A stretch of 9,185 bases of DNA, taken from assembly GCA_964418385.1 (NCBI GenBank), contig CAYQLH010000037.1, forward strand, positions 1 to 9,185, given 5' to 3'. Shown one piece after another: positions 1 through 7,515 of the stretch. Position numbers and translations under genes: made by a program. A model generated the notes under the pieces. It was not told where the DNA came from. It searched no databases and saw only the letters and a program-made list of their open reading frames with translations. The stretch is from RGIG2560 sp964418385 (GTDB lineage: Bacteria > Patescibacteriota > Microgenomatia > UBA1400 > PJMF01). Position 1 is the stretch's first letter. Every line of letters starts with the position of its first letter.

Positions 1-19
1 GGCAAACATCGGCGCAAAT

Positions 20-2698
20 TCACCAAGCTGCGCCCGGCCTGCGGTTTGCGCCGGCGCGACCAAAAAGTTCTTCGAAATACGACATGCCGGCGGAAAGATT
101 GATGGTGCGGAAATTGTACGTACCAGCTACAGCCAGATCCCACATGGTATCCACATTTTTGATGAATTGGCGCTGCATGTGGAAATAATTGGCCGCTTCG
201 GCGAGTTTCTTATCTTTGTTGTTTTGATCTTCTTGAGCCTGATTGAGAACTTCAGCAATGGCAGTTTTGGACTTGAGCAACGTCTGCTGCGACTCAAGCA
301 TTTTTTCCATAGCAAGAAACTGAATGAAAGCGGCATCGTCACCGTTGACACCGTATTGCGCCTCATACTGGAAGACGTTCCCAATGTGTTCTGTACTCAG
401 TTTGCTACCTTTGCGGGTTTTATTGGCAACTGTAGATACATGCTCCATTTGAGCTATAATTTCGCTAAGCCGACCAGAAACAGCGGAAAAGTCATCCTTG
501 CTCTCATTAAAACCGGCGGGCGGATTTTTTTTAAGCTCTCCGACAAAAGCAGTGAGAATGTTTTTTTTGCTTGCGATCATGGAGGCGTAAAACTCGTTGT
601 TGGTGAGATTATACATAAAACCCCACTCAGAATCGTCCACTTCGTCAGAACTGACTACGTTCTGCCCCTGGGTACGGAAAATCATTTGAATCAGGGCGAG
701 TTGACGCGCGTCTTGCTCGTTTTCGGTAATTGCGGTACGCTTTATTTTAATTGATTTATCAATTGTTGCCAGCGATTCTTCAAGCTCTTTAATTCTGTTT
801 CGTCTTGCTTTTGTTTGCGGTTCTTTACGCAAATTGCGCAATTCCATGTTATATTGCCGAGCAATTTTATGATCAATAACGATTTTATTTTGAAACTCCT
901 TATTTTTGTCATTGGCTTCGCGCTGTTTGTCAATGGCTACAAAATCCAAGTAAGTAGCGATAGTGCGATCAAGCTCTTGGCGCATCAAACGCATGGTTTC
1001 TGCATGTGCTGACGGTAATTTGTCAATATTGCCGCCGCATGTATTAAGTAAAGCTGCGTATTCTTGACTACCGCTAACGATGAGGTCGGTGAGTTTTCTT
1101 TTGATAGTCTGAGTGATGTCTTCACGACCAAAAGCTTGATACTCTTTTTCTTGCCAACCTTCAACCAATAGTCGCAGCGGTCCAAACCTGCCTTCGATTT
1201 TGTCGACGTCAAGCTGCTCTGTGGCTTCTTTTTTTCCAGACTCAGTTTTGTTGACCACGGCGTGAAGAGCGATTTCCACTACAGCACGTGTTGCATTGAT
1301 GTACTCGCGTTTTTCTTTGAGGCGTTTGAAGGCGTCTTCGGTTTTTTCAATTTCTTTGTCGGCTTCTGTTGCCTGTTTTTTTTGCGCGGCGGCGACAGCG
1401 TCAATTGCTTCTTCATTTTTTTGACGGCTCTTTTTTGCATCTTGGCCCGCATGAAAATAACCTTTGGATTCTAGCTGAAAAGTATTGCCATTTTCCGTGG
1501 CGATAGTGGTGTATTTTCTACCATTTTTGGTGAAATTGCGAATAGAACTCACGATGCCCAAACCATTTTTGTATTTGTCTTTAAGTTTTTGAAGCTTCTG
1601 AGCGCTGTTGTCTTTTTCATCTTCGCCGTTTTCTTTTTCAATCCAGCCATTGGCGATGATATCAACTAAAAGTGACTTGCCCTCCGCGGGTGTTTCCCGC
1701 ATGGTGAGATAAGTGCCAGGTAAAAGATCTTCATAATTCCCAAGCAATTCTAGGCGATGATAGCCGATAGTGATACTGTTTTCTATATCTGGAGGATTGA
1801 GCCATTCGACCGGACCAGCGATTTCGGTTTCGACATCGTTTTGTGCTTCTTCGGGTCGAGCTGTTTCTGCAGCTGACGTTTTTTCTCCCACTTCGTCTTT
1901 TTCGCCATCTTTGAGCGTATTTTCTGATGTTTTTACTGGTATATCATTATTTTCCCCTGCTTTTACTTGCGGGGCAGTTGTTTGGTCTTCTGCATTTTTT
2001 GCAGCTGTATTTGCTTGTTCCACATTTGCGGTTTGGTCTCTTTGCGCAGCAGCGACTTCATTGACGGACGCAGCTTTGGCTCGATTGAGTTGGATCTCGC
2101 GCACTGTTTTAAACGCGGGGTCATCAACTACAATGTCTAGCATCTCCTTAATAGCGGCAGCTTTATTGAGCGCGCTCATTTTTTGAATCGACATTTTTTT
2201 ATAATTTTTGTCTCTCTGGGCTTGCTCGTCTCCCACTTGGGCACGCAGTGCCACCATTTGCTGGTTTAAATTCTTGGCGCTAGCGGAGGCTTCTTGGCGT
2301 ATTTTCTTGAATTCTTCAAACCGAGCGATGAGGCCATCTAAGTCTTCATCAAAACCTGCATACTTCACTTGCTCCAAAAAATCCTCAAGACCAAGGGCAT
2401 TATGCCAATCATCCTTCTTTATTATTTCGGTTGCTGGTATTTTGGCTGCTAATTCAGAGGCAGATAGCTCCGTATTTGGTGACGACTGGTTTTCCGCTGA
2501 CGCCTCTGACGTATTTTTTGATTTTACTTCTGCTGGCTGATTTGTGCTGCCGTTGCCATTTTCCTCTTCTGCGGCATCCGACAAGCCTCCATATTTTCTC
2601 TCGTCTGCAAGCATCTTGTCAACACGAGCCTGACGTTCTTGATTGGCTTTTTGTAGCTCACCGAGCATTGCGCTAATGTTGTCTTCTGTTTCTCCCAT
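20..2698 (-). CDS. Large charged, coiled-coil-rich cytoplasmic protein of unknown function (892 aa)
   Basis: I do not recognise this family. The protein is complete, with an ATG at 2698 and a TGA stop at 20-22. The start is well supported by GGAG 6 nt upstream and a near-consensus promoter. There is no signal peptide or membrane segment, so it is probably cytoplasmic. Residues 1-35 are a charged helix. Residues 40-85 and about 215-295 are low-complexity linkers rich in Glu, Asn, Thr, Ala and Lys. Residues 95-210 look helical. Residues about 297-417 form a less charged, beta-prone island (GYHRLELLGNYEDLLPGTY, later GLGIVSSIRN). Residues 420-470 and 585-665 are strongly charged heptad-like helices, probably coiled coil. 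Residues 690-880 are a helical C-terminal region with many aromatics. There is a single Cys (554). The tail RAGANRRPGAAW is basic and glycine-rich. The architecture suggests a scaffold or structural protein (inference). The gene has more A/T runs than guaA, including three A8 tracts in the mRNA. Confidence 0.9.
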   Translation of the reverse strand: MGETEDNISAMLGELQKANQERQARVDKMLADERKYGGLSDAAEEENGNGSTNQPAEVKSKNTSEASAENQSSPNTELSASELAAKIPATEIIKKDDWHNALGLEDFLEQVKYAGFDEDLDGLIARFEEFKKIRQEASASAKNLNQQMVALRAQVGDEQAQRDKNYKKMSIQKMSALNKAAAIKEMLDIVVDDPAFKTVREIQLNRAKAASVNEVAAAQRDQTANVEQANTAAKNAEDQTTAPQVKAGENNDIPVKTSENTLKDGEKDEVGEKTSAAETARPEEAQNDVETEIAGPVEWLNPPDIENSITIGYHRLELLGNYEDLLPGTYLTMRETPAEGKSLLVDIIANGWIEKENGEDEKDNSAQKLQKLKDKYKNGLGIVSSIRNFTKNGRKYTTIATENGNTFQLESKGYFHAGQDAKKSRQKNEEAIDAVAAAQKKQATEADKEIEKTEDAFKRLKEKREYINATRAVVEIALHAVVNKTESGKKEATEQLDVDKIEGRFGPLRLLVEGWQEKEYQAFGREDITQTIKRKLTDLIVSGSQEYAALLNTCGGNIDKLPSAHAETMRLMRQELDRTIATYLDFVAIDKQREANDKNKEFQNKIVIDHKIARQYNMELRNLRKEPQTKARRNRIKELEESLATIDKSIKIKRTAITENEQDARQLALIQMIFRTQGQNVVSSDEVDDSEWGFMYNLTNNEFYASMIASKKNILTAFVGELKKNPPAGFNESKDDFSAVSGRLSEIIAQMEHVSTVANKTRKGSKLSTEHIGNVFQYEAQYGVNGDDAAFIQFLAMEKMLESQQTLLKSKTAIAEVLNQAQEDQNNKDKKLAEAANYFHMQRQFIKNVDTMWDLAVAGTYNFRTINLSAGMSYFEELFGRAGANRRPGAAW

Positions 2699-2704
2699 GC
2701 GTTG

Positions 2705-2708
2705 CTCC
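2705..2708 (-). promoter_or_regulatory. Ribosome binding site of the 892-aa gene
   Basis: GGAG on the minus strand lies 6 nt before the ATG at 2698. It fixes the start at residue 1 rather than at the internal Met11. It is the only clear Shine-Dalgarno sequence before a gene in this window, which makes it useful for comparison with the apparently leaderless neighbours. Confidence 0.75.
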
Positions 2709-2731
2709 GATTTTTAACCTTAATATCTTTT

Positions 2732-2760
2732 ATTATATCATTTTTAGGTACTTTCGTCAA
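2732..2760 (-). promoter_or_regulatory. Sigma70-type promoter of the 892-aa gene
   Basis: On the minus strand TTGACG (2755-2760), a 17-nt spacer and TATAAT (2732-2737) match the housekeeping consensus at 11 of 12 positions. The -10 is extended by TGA directly before it. The predicted start of transcription is near 2725, giving a leader of about 27 nt that contains the GGAG site. The -35 box overlaps the TGA stop codon (2757-2759) of the upstream TPR-like gene. The 892-aa gene can therefore be transcribed on its own, although read-through from the upstream gene is also possible. Confidence 0.8.
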
Positions 2761-3632
2761 GTGCTCTCCCCTACTGCTTGGCTAACGGGTGCTTGATCGC
2801 CGCGATTGCCCGGCTCGCCGCGCAAGATATTGGGAATCCAGGCAAGGAAATAGTTTTTTTCTTCTGGCGGCAACTGTTCGAGATCCGGCATGACTTTGTC
2901 GATCATCTTGGCAGCATAAGGTAGATCGCCGAAAGACGAGTAAAAAAGTGCCAGATCGAAGTAGCTATTGTAATCGCGGAAGACGTCACCGTTGGCGATA
3001 AAATCTGTCATTGCGTGGGCTTCATCTGTGCGTCCCAAGAAAATCAAGCACTGGATGTACTGGTTGTAAAAGCCGTCCACAAAACTCATTTTTTGGAAGT
3101 AATAAAGTGCTCCGTCGCTCAATTGCTGACCGGCGCGAATTTCTTCCATGGCAGTTTGCGAGAGCGATAGCGTACCCTCGAGATCGCCGAGGTTGAAACG
3201 CGCCGTCGCCAAACAAAAGCGGTAAAAGTAATTGGGATCAAGGATAACGCAAAGTGAAAAAAGATCACTGGCACCAGCGTAATCATAGTACGCCAGGCGC
3301 GCCAGTCCTTCTTCAAGCAGATCGAGGGCGTGGTCGGCATTGCCTTGCGGATTGCGGCGTGAACGCTCCAAATAGACGTCTTCGGTATAGTGCAAATTAT
3401 AAGCATTTTCCACGCGGGCAACAAAATCCAGCATTTCCACACCTGGCGGGAGGGTGAGGATGGGTGGGGCGGGTGGGATTTCCGGCTCTGGTGGCGTTTC
3501 TTTTTCATGCGGATCGCGATAAACATACTGTGCCTGCGGCTGGATAGCAGAGTAATCGGTGGGCTGAGCACCCACGGGCGCACTACCGCCGGCGATGGAT
3601 TGGCGCAGAAAATCGTAAGCATTGCTTGACAT
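2757..3632 (-). CDS. TPR-like helical repeat protein with proline-rich linker, unknown function (291 aa)
   Basis: Complete frame, ATG at 3632 and TGA at 2757-2759. There is no signal peptide, so it is probably cytoplasmic. Residues 1-45 are a polar N-terminal region (MSSNAYDFLRQSIAGG at the start). Residues 47-63 are a proline-rich linker. From about residue 97 to 270 the protein is a run of amphipathic helix pairs with TPR-like spacing: 97-132 ending LDPNYFYR, 134-166 with ARFNLGDLEGTL, 176-212 with LIFLGRTDEA, and 222-250 with FYSSFGDLPYAAKMID. The small Gly/Ala and aromatic positions resemble tetratricopeptide repeats, which usually bind protein partners. The partner here is unknown. It lies between the exported repeat protein and the 892-aa protein on the same strand, with its own promoter. 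The ATG is only 6 nt after the -10 box, suggesting a leaderless transcript. The TPR assignment is pattern-based; the existence of the gene is firm. Confidence 0.88.
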   Translation of the reverse strand: MSSNAYDFLRQSIAGGSAPVGAQPTDYSAIQPQAQYVYRDPHEKETPPEPEIPPAPPILTLPPGVEMLDFVARVENAYNLHYTEDVYLERSRRNPQGNADHALDLLEEGLARLAYYDYAGASDLFSLCVILDPNYFYRFCLATARFNLGDLEGTLSLSQTAMEEIRAGQQLSDGALYYFQKMSFVDGFYNQYIQCLIFLGRTDEAHAMTDFIANGDVFRDYNSYFDLALFYSSFGDLPYAAKMIDKVMPDLEQLPPEEKNYFLAWIPNILRGEPGNRGDQAPVSQAVGEST

Positions 3633-3638
3633 AGCTGT

Positions 3639-3667
3639 ATTATCTCATATTCGCTCGGCAAATGCAA
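3639..3667 (-). promoter_or_regulatory. Promoter of the TPR-like gene, probably giving a leaderless mRNA
   Basis: On the minus strand GATAAT (3639-3644) is preceded by TGA, making an extended -10. A weak -35, TTGCAT (3662-3667), lies 17 nt upstream. Only 6 nt (ACAGCT) separate the -10 from the ATG at 3632, so transcription should start at or within a base or two of the start codon. No Shine-Dalgarno sequence can be part of such an mRNA. Confidence 0.6.
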
Positions 3668-3681
3668 GGGCAAAACCATTT

Positions 3682-3693
3682 CCCCACTCGGGG
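3682..3693 (-). terminator. Weak hairpin after the exported repeat protein gene
   Basis: On the minus strand CCCC GAGT GGGG forms a 4-bp GC stem starting 11 nt after the TAG stop (3704-3706). It is followed by AAATGGTTTTG, a poor T-tract. It could be a weak intrinsic terminator between this gene and the TPR-like gene. The stem is short, so the call is tentative. Confidence 0.25.
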
Positions 3694-3703
3694 TAAAACC
3701 TGA

Positions 3704-6700
3704 CTAATCAGGGACAACATTGACACGGTAATCGGTGGCGAGCATGAAGGCGGAGTAGTTGACACGTTGGAGGTTGTTGTAGATGGGGAAGTAGAAGGTG
3801 ATGTTGTAATCCTTCACCACGGTTTGGTTGGTCTGTGTATCGCGAATGGTAATAGTGTGCGGCCCTGGAAAGGTGTACTTAGTGGATGAGAGGTAAGGCT
3901 TGAAGTCGTCAATTGGGATCGCGATCGACCACGAGCGAGCCTTGCCGGGAGTGGTATCAAAGACGTCAGAGCGAGCAATCGTGGTATTGGCGACTTCGAC
4001 CGTGATCTCATAATGCTTCTCAGTGGCAATCGCGGGAATGTCGCCTTCGATAATCACGGCGTCGTTGTTTTGCACCGAGCGGACATTCCAGGTGAGGTCA
4101 ACACTGTCGACATTATCCACGGCGTCGATAAAGTCTGGCGCAGGCGAGTAATTGTAGACGGCGTCACCGTAAACAGCGTGGCCAGCGTAGTCGAGACTGC
4201 AGACATAGAGATGATGTTCGCCTTCTGGCTGGGTGCTACCGATATTGGTGCCAGAAGTGATGCTGATACCGCCGTTACAACCTGCCTCCAGTGGCGCATC
4301 CCACGAGTAGCCGATGCGCTTGAGACCAGAGTAAATGTCGGCGGCGGTCACAACGATATCTTGACGAGTGGGCGTCCAGAGAGCCTCTGGTGGGGTGAAG
4401 TCGAGACTGGGATCGGTGACGTCAGCCTTCACTTCGCATTGCTGCTTGGTGACGTTACCCACGACATCGTAAGAGACCACCTGATATTGGTAACATTGGC
4501 TCTGGAGGTTAACCTCGTTGAAAGCCGTGGCCGCGTAAGCAGTGCCCGTGTAATCCGAGTCGGTGGGCGCTGGGAAAGCGTCGGTGGCATAGGTACATTC
4601 GCCGTGGCGCAGGACACCGGTCTTGCGAGTAATGTAACTGGCGGAAGTCTTGAGCCCAGAGTCGGTGCTGGCATTATCCACACCGTAGTTGGCAGTGATG
4701 ACGTAACCATTGACTGCAACCTGGTAGCTATCTGGACAGGTAATGCTCACATCGCGTGGGGCCACCGCATCACCGACGATGTTAAACTTGAGTTCGCGCG
4801 AGGAGACATCGGTCTTGCTAGTTGCCTGGATGATACGATCATAGTACGAAGTGGATGTGTTCTGCGGGATTGTATAATCGTAGCTAAAGTGCCTGATGTA
4901 CGGTCCACCTGTATTGATAGGAGTACCTGTCTGGAGATTGCCGCTGAGATCTGAGAACTTGACGTAGTCGATCGTGGCAGAGTCTTCTTGCGAATCCGCG
5001 GTGACTGTGAATTGTATGCCAGCACTATCAGTGGTGGGCTTGTAGAAGATATTGGCACCGTCGTTGTAGTAAAGGGTACTATTGACCTTATCATAGTAGA
5101 CGCTCTCATAGCGGACATCACCAGTATTGGTGGAATCGTAAGAGACAGTATTGTTCATCTTAACTGAGTAAATAGCAATAGTCGGAACCTCGCTGGACAC
5201 CTTGAAGTCATAGGTGGCCGGATGCGTGTACGTGGTGGTGTTGTGAGCGTTGTCAATAGCAATAGCACGGTAGCGGTAACATTTGGTGGAAAGATGGTCG
5301 TCAATGATGCTGATTTTGTTGTCATTGACACTGATAAAGTTGTACGTACCAGACACTTGACCACCGGAGAGAGCAATGTCGGTGCCAATCTGGGTGAAAG
5401 ATGCGCCCGTGTAGTCACACTCGCCGTGGATAAGATTACCGACCATGTGGTAAAGGGCGAGCCGGTTGACACCAGACGGCGAATCAGCGATACTCGAGAC
5501 ATTGAGACCAAGCGGGAATGTGAGTCCCGTACCCACAACCTTGGTGTAACCGCCAGTGTAGGACATACTAGTACCAGTCGGTCCCGCGGCATCGTAAATG
5601 GCAGAAACAGTACACTTATTGCTGGTGCCATTACCGTAGTTGACGATGATTTCTTGGTTTTGCAGGCTGGCGGTGGTGGCAGAGGTCCAACTATATGGTT
5701 TGGTGTAGTTAGCGGTCGTGTACGTAACTGCGGCGGCGCCAGCATCAGTATTGGCACTGGTGGAAGTGGTGGTGCTGACGAGAGCCGGGAAGACAACGCT
5801 GGTAATACCTGAAGCCGGCACACTGGCGATAGACGCTTTCACCTTGAAGCTGCCAGAACCGTTGGACGTGGTGACGTTGTTGGTGGTGGAAGGATTATAG
5901 TAGAAGAGCGTGCTGCTGGGATGGTAATAGAGACCAGTGGGATCGATGATGGAACAAGTTACAGCTGGTGTGTAGAAATCAGCTTTGATACGACTGTTGG
6001 AAGTGAGCACGGTGGTGTTACCGGCAACATCGGCAATAGTGACACGCCACTTGTAACACAAGTCTGAAGTGAGACCGGTCTTATCGGTGATCGTTTTGGC
6101 GGTGGCATCGGAGGACTTATTGGTGACTTCACTCCAAGCTGACCAGTTGGATTCTTTACAGGCGCCAGAGAAAAGAGCGGTAGTGGCGCGTTCCACCTTA
6201 TAGTTGGCGATGGCAGCGAGCGTGGAACCGCCGGTATCGGCGAGACCGCTAAGCGTGAGGACCACGTTTTGGCTGCTGGTGACGAATTTATTGTCGTGCA
6301 CGAGAGTGGCGGTCGGCGCGGTGGTATCAACCTTGATAACATTGCTGCCCGTCCAGGTTTGCGAATTGCCTTGATTATCGTAGAAAATGACGCGATACAT
6401 GTAGCATTTGGCATTGGCCATGGCGGTGGTGTCAGTATAGGTGAGAGTACTGCTGCTTTGCGTGGTGGTTAAGTTGGCCCAGGTGTAAGTACCACAGACA
6501 CCAGCATTGCTCCAATCTGCCGTGCCGCGCTGGATAGTGTAGGTGCTCTTGAGCCCGGAATAAGCATCAGTGGCTTTGGTGATGGTAAGAGCGGTGGAGT
6601 TGGTGGTGGTTTTGCGGATGCCCCCTGTGTAACTAATGCCGCCACCAGAAGGCTTGGTAACATCGACCGTAACCACACCACTACCTTCATAATCAGTGTA

Positions 6701-7471
6701 ATTATTTGCAAGGTCATAATATCTAGCTTTATATTTGTAACAGTTGCCATCAGTGAGGTTGGCGCTATCCGCGTAAGTAAGAGCAGTTTGAGCCGTGGTA
6801 GCTGCGGTCCAGGTGTAAGTGCCACAAGAACCATTTCTGTACTGTGCTACGCCGCGATACATCGTGAAGCCAGAAGTGAGACCACAACCGCCAGTATCAC
6901 TTCTAGTTAAAGTAACGCTGGGACCAGTGGTGACACTAGTACGATTGGCACCTGAATAACTAATCGAACCTGTTGGTTTGGTAGTATCTTTAACTAAAGT
7001 GTACGGCTCAGAGCTAGTATCGGCGCAGACACCGCTTTCAAGCAAGTTAATTATCGGGACAACATCGATGGTTGTGTTATTAGAGGCCGCGCTATATGTG
7101 CCAGTGTCACTACCTTTAATATAATAGACGCCGCTACCGCCTGCTTCACGTGTCCAAGAAGTGGAGAATGATCCGGTATAATTGGCTTTACCAGCAGTCC
7201 ACTCGGCTCTGGAGGGCAAACTCAAATATTGACCGCTAGCACATTGTGTTTTGGCATACGTGGCCAATTGACCACCATAGATGCCCATATAGCCACTGGC
7301 ATTGTTGAGAGCACTATTGAGAGTGGAACTACAGAAAGCCGTCCGAGATGAAGTGTCAAAAGCGATACCGGCTTGCGCTTGGCGGACACTAGCGGCGGAG
7401 AAAAAAACCAAGCCCAAAACAAGGGAAGACCGACACAAGAAGCTAGACAAACGCACAAGCTTATCTTTCAT
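3704..7471 (-). CDS. Exported multi-domain Ig/FnIII-like repeat protein, probable cell-surface or secreted (1255 aa)
   Basis: Complete frame, ATG at 7471 and TAG at 3704-3706. Residues 1-34 are a classical signal peptide: basic start, hydrophobic core about 15-29 (SLVLGLVFFSAASV), and AQA-G cleavage after 34. Residues 35-161 form a Cys-containing module with LPSRAEW, SWTREAGGSG and VVPIINL. Residues 162-1109 are eight beta-rich units of 91-142 residues. Several open with D-T-T-x-P-T or D-x-T-K-P and end with C-Y-x-[YW] followed by an Asp about 7 residues on, often D-x-x-G-N. Units 1, 2, 3, 5, 7 and 8 carry a Cys pair; units 4 (500-626) and 6 (762-903) are a second type with S-T-L-[FY]-Y. Residues 1110-1255 are a distinct C-terminal domain. 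The protein is very rich in Ser, Thr, Tyr and Gly. No C-terminal anchor (LPxTG, PEP-CTERM or membrane helix) is visible, so retention at the surface is unexplained. Adhesion or envelope structure is plausible but unproven. Confidence 0.92.
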   Translation of the reverse strand: MKDKLVRLSSFLCRSSLVLGLVFFSAASVRQAQAGIAFDTSSRTAFCSSTLNSALNNASGYMGIYGGQLATYAKTQCASGQYLSLPSRAEWTAGKANYTGSFSTSWTREAGGSGVYYIKGSDTGTYSAASNNTTIDVVPIINLLESGVCADTSSEPYTLVKDTTKPTGSISYSGANRTSVTTGPSVTLTRSDTGGCGLTSGFTMYRGVAQYRNGSCGTYTWTAATTAQTALTYADSANLTDGNCYKYKARYYDLANNYTDYEGSGVVTVDVTKPSGGGISYTGGIRKTTTNSTALTITKATDAYSGLKSTYTIQRGTADWSNAGVCGTYTWANLTTTQSSSTLTYTDTTAMANAKCYMYRVIFYDNQGNSQTWTGSNVIKVDTTAPTATLVHDNKFVTSSQNVVLTLSGLADTGGSTLAAIANYKVERATTALFSGACKESNWSAWSEVTNKSSDATAKTITDKTGLTSDLCYKWRVTIADVAGNTTVLTSNSRIKADFYTPAVTCSIIDPTGLYYHPSSTLFYYNPSTTNNVTTSNGSGSFKVKASIASVPASGITSVVFPALVSTTTSTSANTDAGAAAVTYTTANYTKPYSWTSATTASLQNQEIIVNYGNGTSNKCTVSAIYDAAGPTGTSMSYTGGYTKVVGTGLTFPLGLNVSSIADSPSGVNRLALYHMVGNLIHGECDYTGASFTQIGTDIALSGGQVSGTYNFISVNDNKISIIDDHLSTKCYRYRAIAIDNAHNTTTYTHPATYDFKVSSEVPTIAIYSVKMNNTVSYDSTNTGDVRYESVYYDKVNSTLYYNDGANIFYKPTTDSAGIQFTVTADSQEDSATIDYVKFSDLSGNLQTGTPINTGGPYIRHFSYDYTIPQNTSTSYYDRIIQATSKTDVSSRELKFNIVGDAVAPRDVSITCPDSYQVAVNGYVITANYGVDNASTDSGLKTSASYITRKTGVLRHGECTYATDAFPAPTDSDYTGTAYAATAFNEVNLQSQCYQYQVVSYDVVGNVTKQQCEVKADVTDPSLDFTPPEALWTPTRQDIVVTAADIYSGLKRIGYSWDAPLEAGCNGGISITSGTNIGSTQPEGEHHLYVCSLDYAGHAVYGDAVYNYSPAPDFIDAVDNVDSVDLTWNVRSVQNNDAVIIEGDIPAIATEKHYEITVEVANTTIARSDVFDTTPGKARSWSIAIPIDDFKPYLSSTKYTFPGPHTITIRDTQTNQTVVKDYNITFYFPIYNNLQRVNYSAFMLATDYRVNVVPD

Positions 7472-7505
7472 TGCCCAGTTGTTTTCTCAAGTGTTCCTTA
7501 TTCAT
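7461..7505 (-). CDS. Candidate 14-codon upstream ORF overlapping the start of the exported protein
   Basis: An ATG at 7505 opens a reading frame of 14 codons (MNKEHLRKQLGNER) ending in TAA at 7461-7463. This is 6 nt inside the 1255-aa gene, in another frame. It lies wholly within the predicted transcript of that gene. The main ATG has no good Shine-Dalgarno site close by; AAGGA is about 25 nt away. Translation of this short frame could therefore feed ribosomes to the main start. It has no Shine-Dalgarno site of its own, and chance occurrence is quite possible. Confidence 0.2.
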   Translation of the reverse strand: MNKEHLRKQLGNER

Positions 7506-7515
7506 ATTTACACAC

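Noticed and set aside
167..754. Plus-strand open frame of 195 codons opposite the 892-aa gene
   Set aside because: No start signals and no recognisable pattern. The minus-strand gene has promoter, ribosome site and coherent composition throughout.
20..3632. Recoding of TGA as Gly or Trp, as in some candidate phyla
   Set aside because: No TGA occurs inside the long frames, and TGA ends both the 892-aa and 291-aa genes. Conserved Gly positions in GMP synthase use GGN codons.
3119..3679. Minus-strand open frame of 186 codons overlapping the TPR-like gene in another frame
   Set aside because: Its translation is rich in Arg, Pro, Ser and Cys without structure, while the 291-aa frame shows helical repeats and a matching promoter.
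3672..3700. Direct AAAACC repeats flanking the hairpin between the exported and TPR-like genes
   Set aside because: Two six-base copies in A/C-rich DNA are too short to call an attachment site or target duplication.
4013..4954. Plus-strand open frame of 313 codons opposite the exported repeat protein
   Set aside because: It is antisense to a gene with a signal peptide and clear repeat structure. Its translation shows no domain pattern, and it follows from the codon bias of the real gene. No promoter or ribosome site was seen.
5222..5812. Plus-strand open frame of 196 codons
   Set aside because: Antisense shadow of repeat units 4 and 5. The translation is low-complexity and rich in Arg, Val and Gly, as expected from the opposite strand of Thr/Ser-rich codons.
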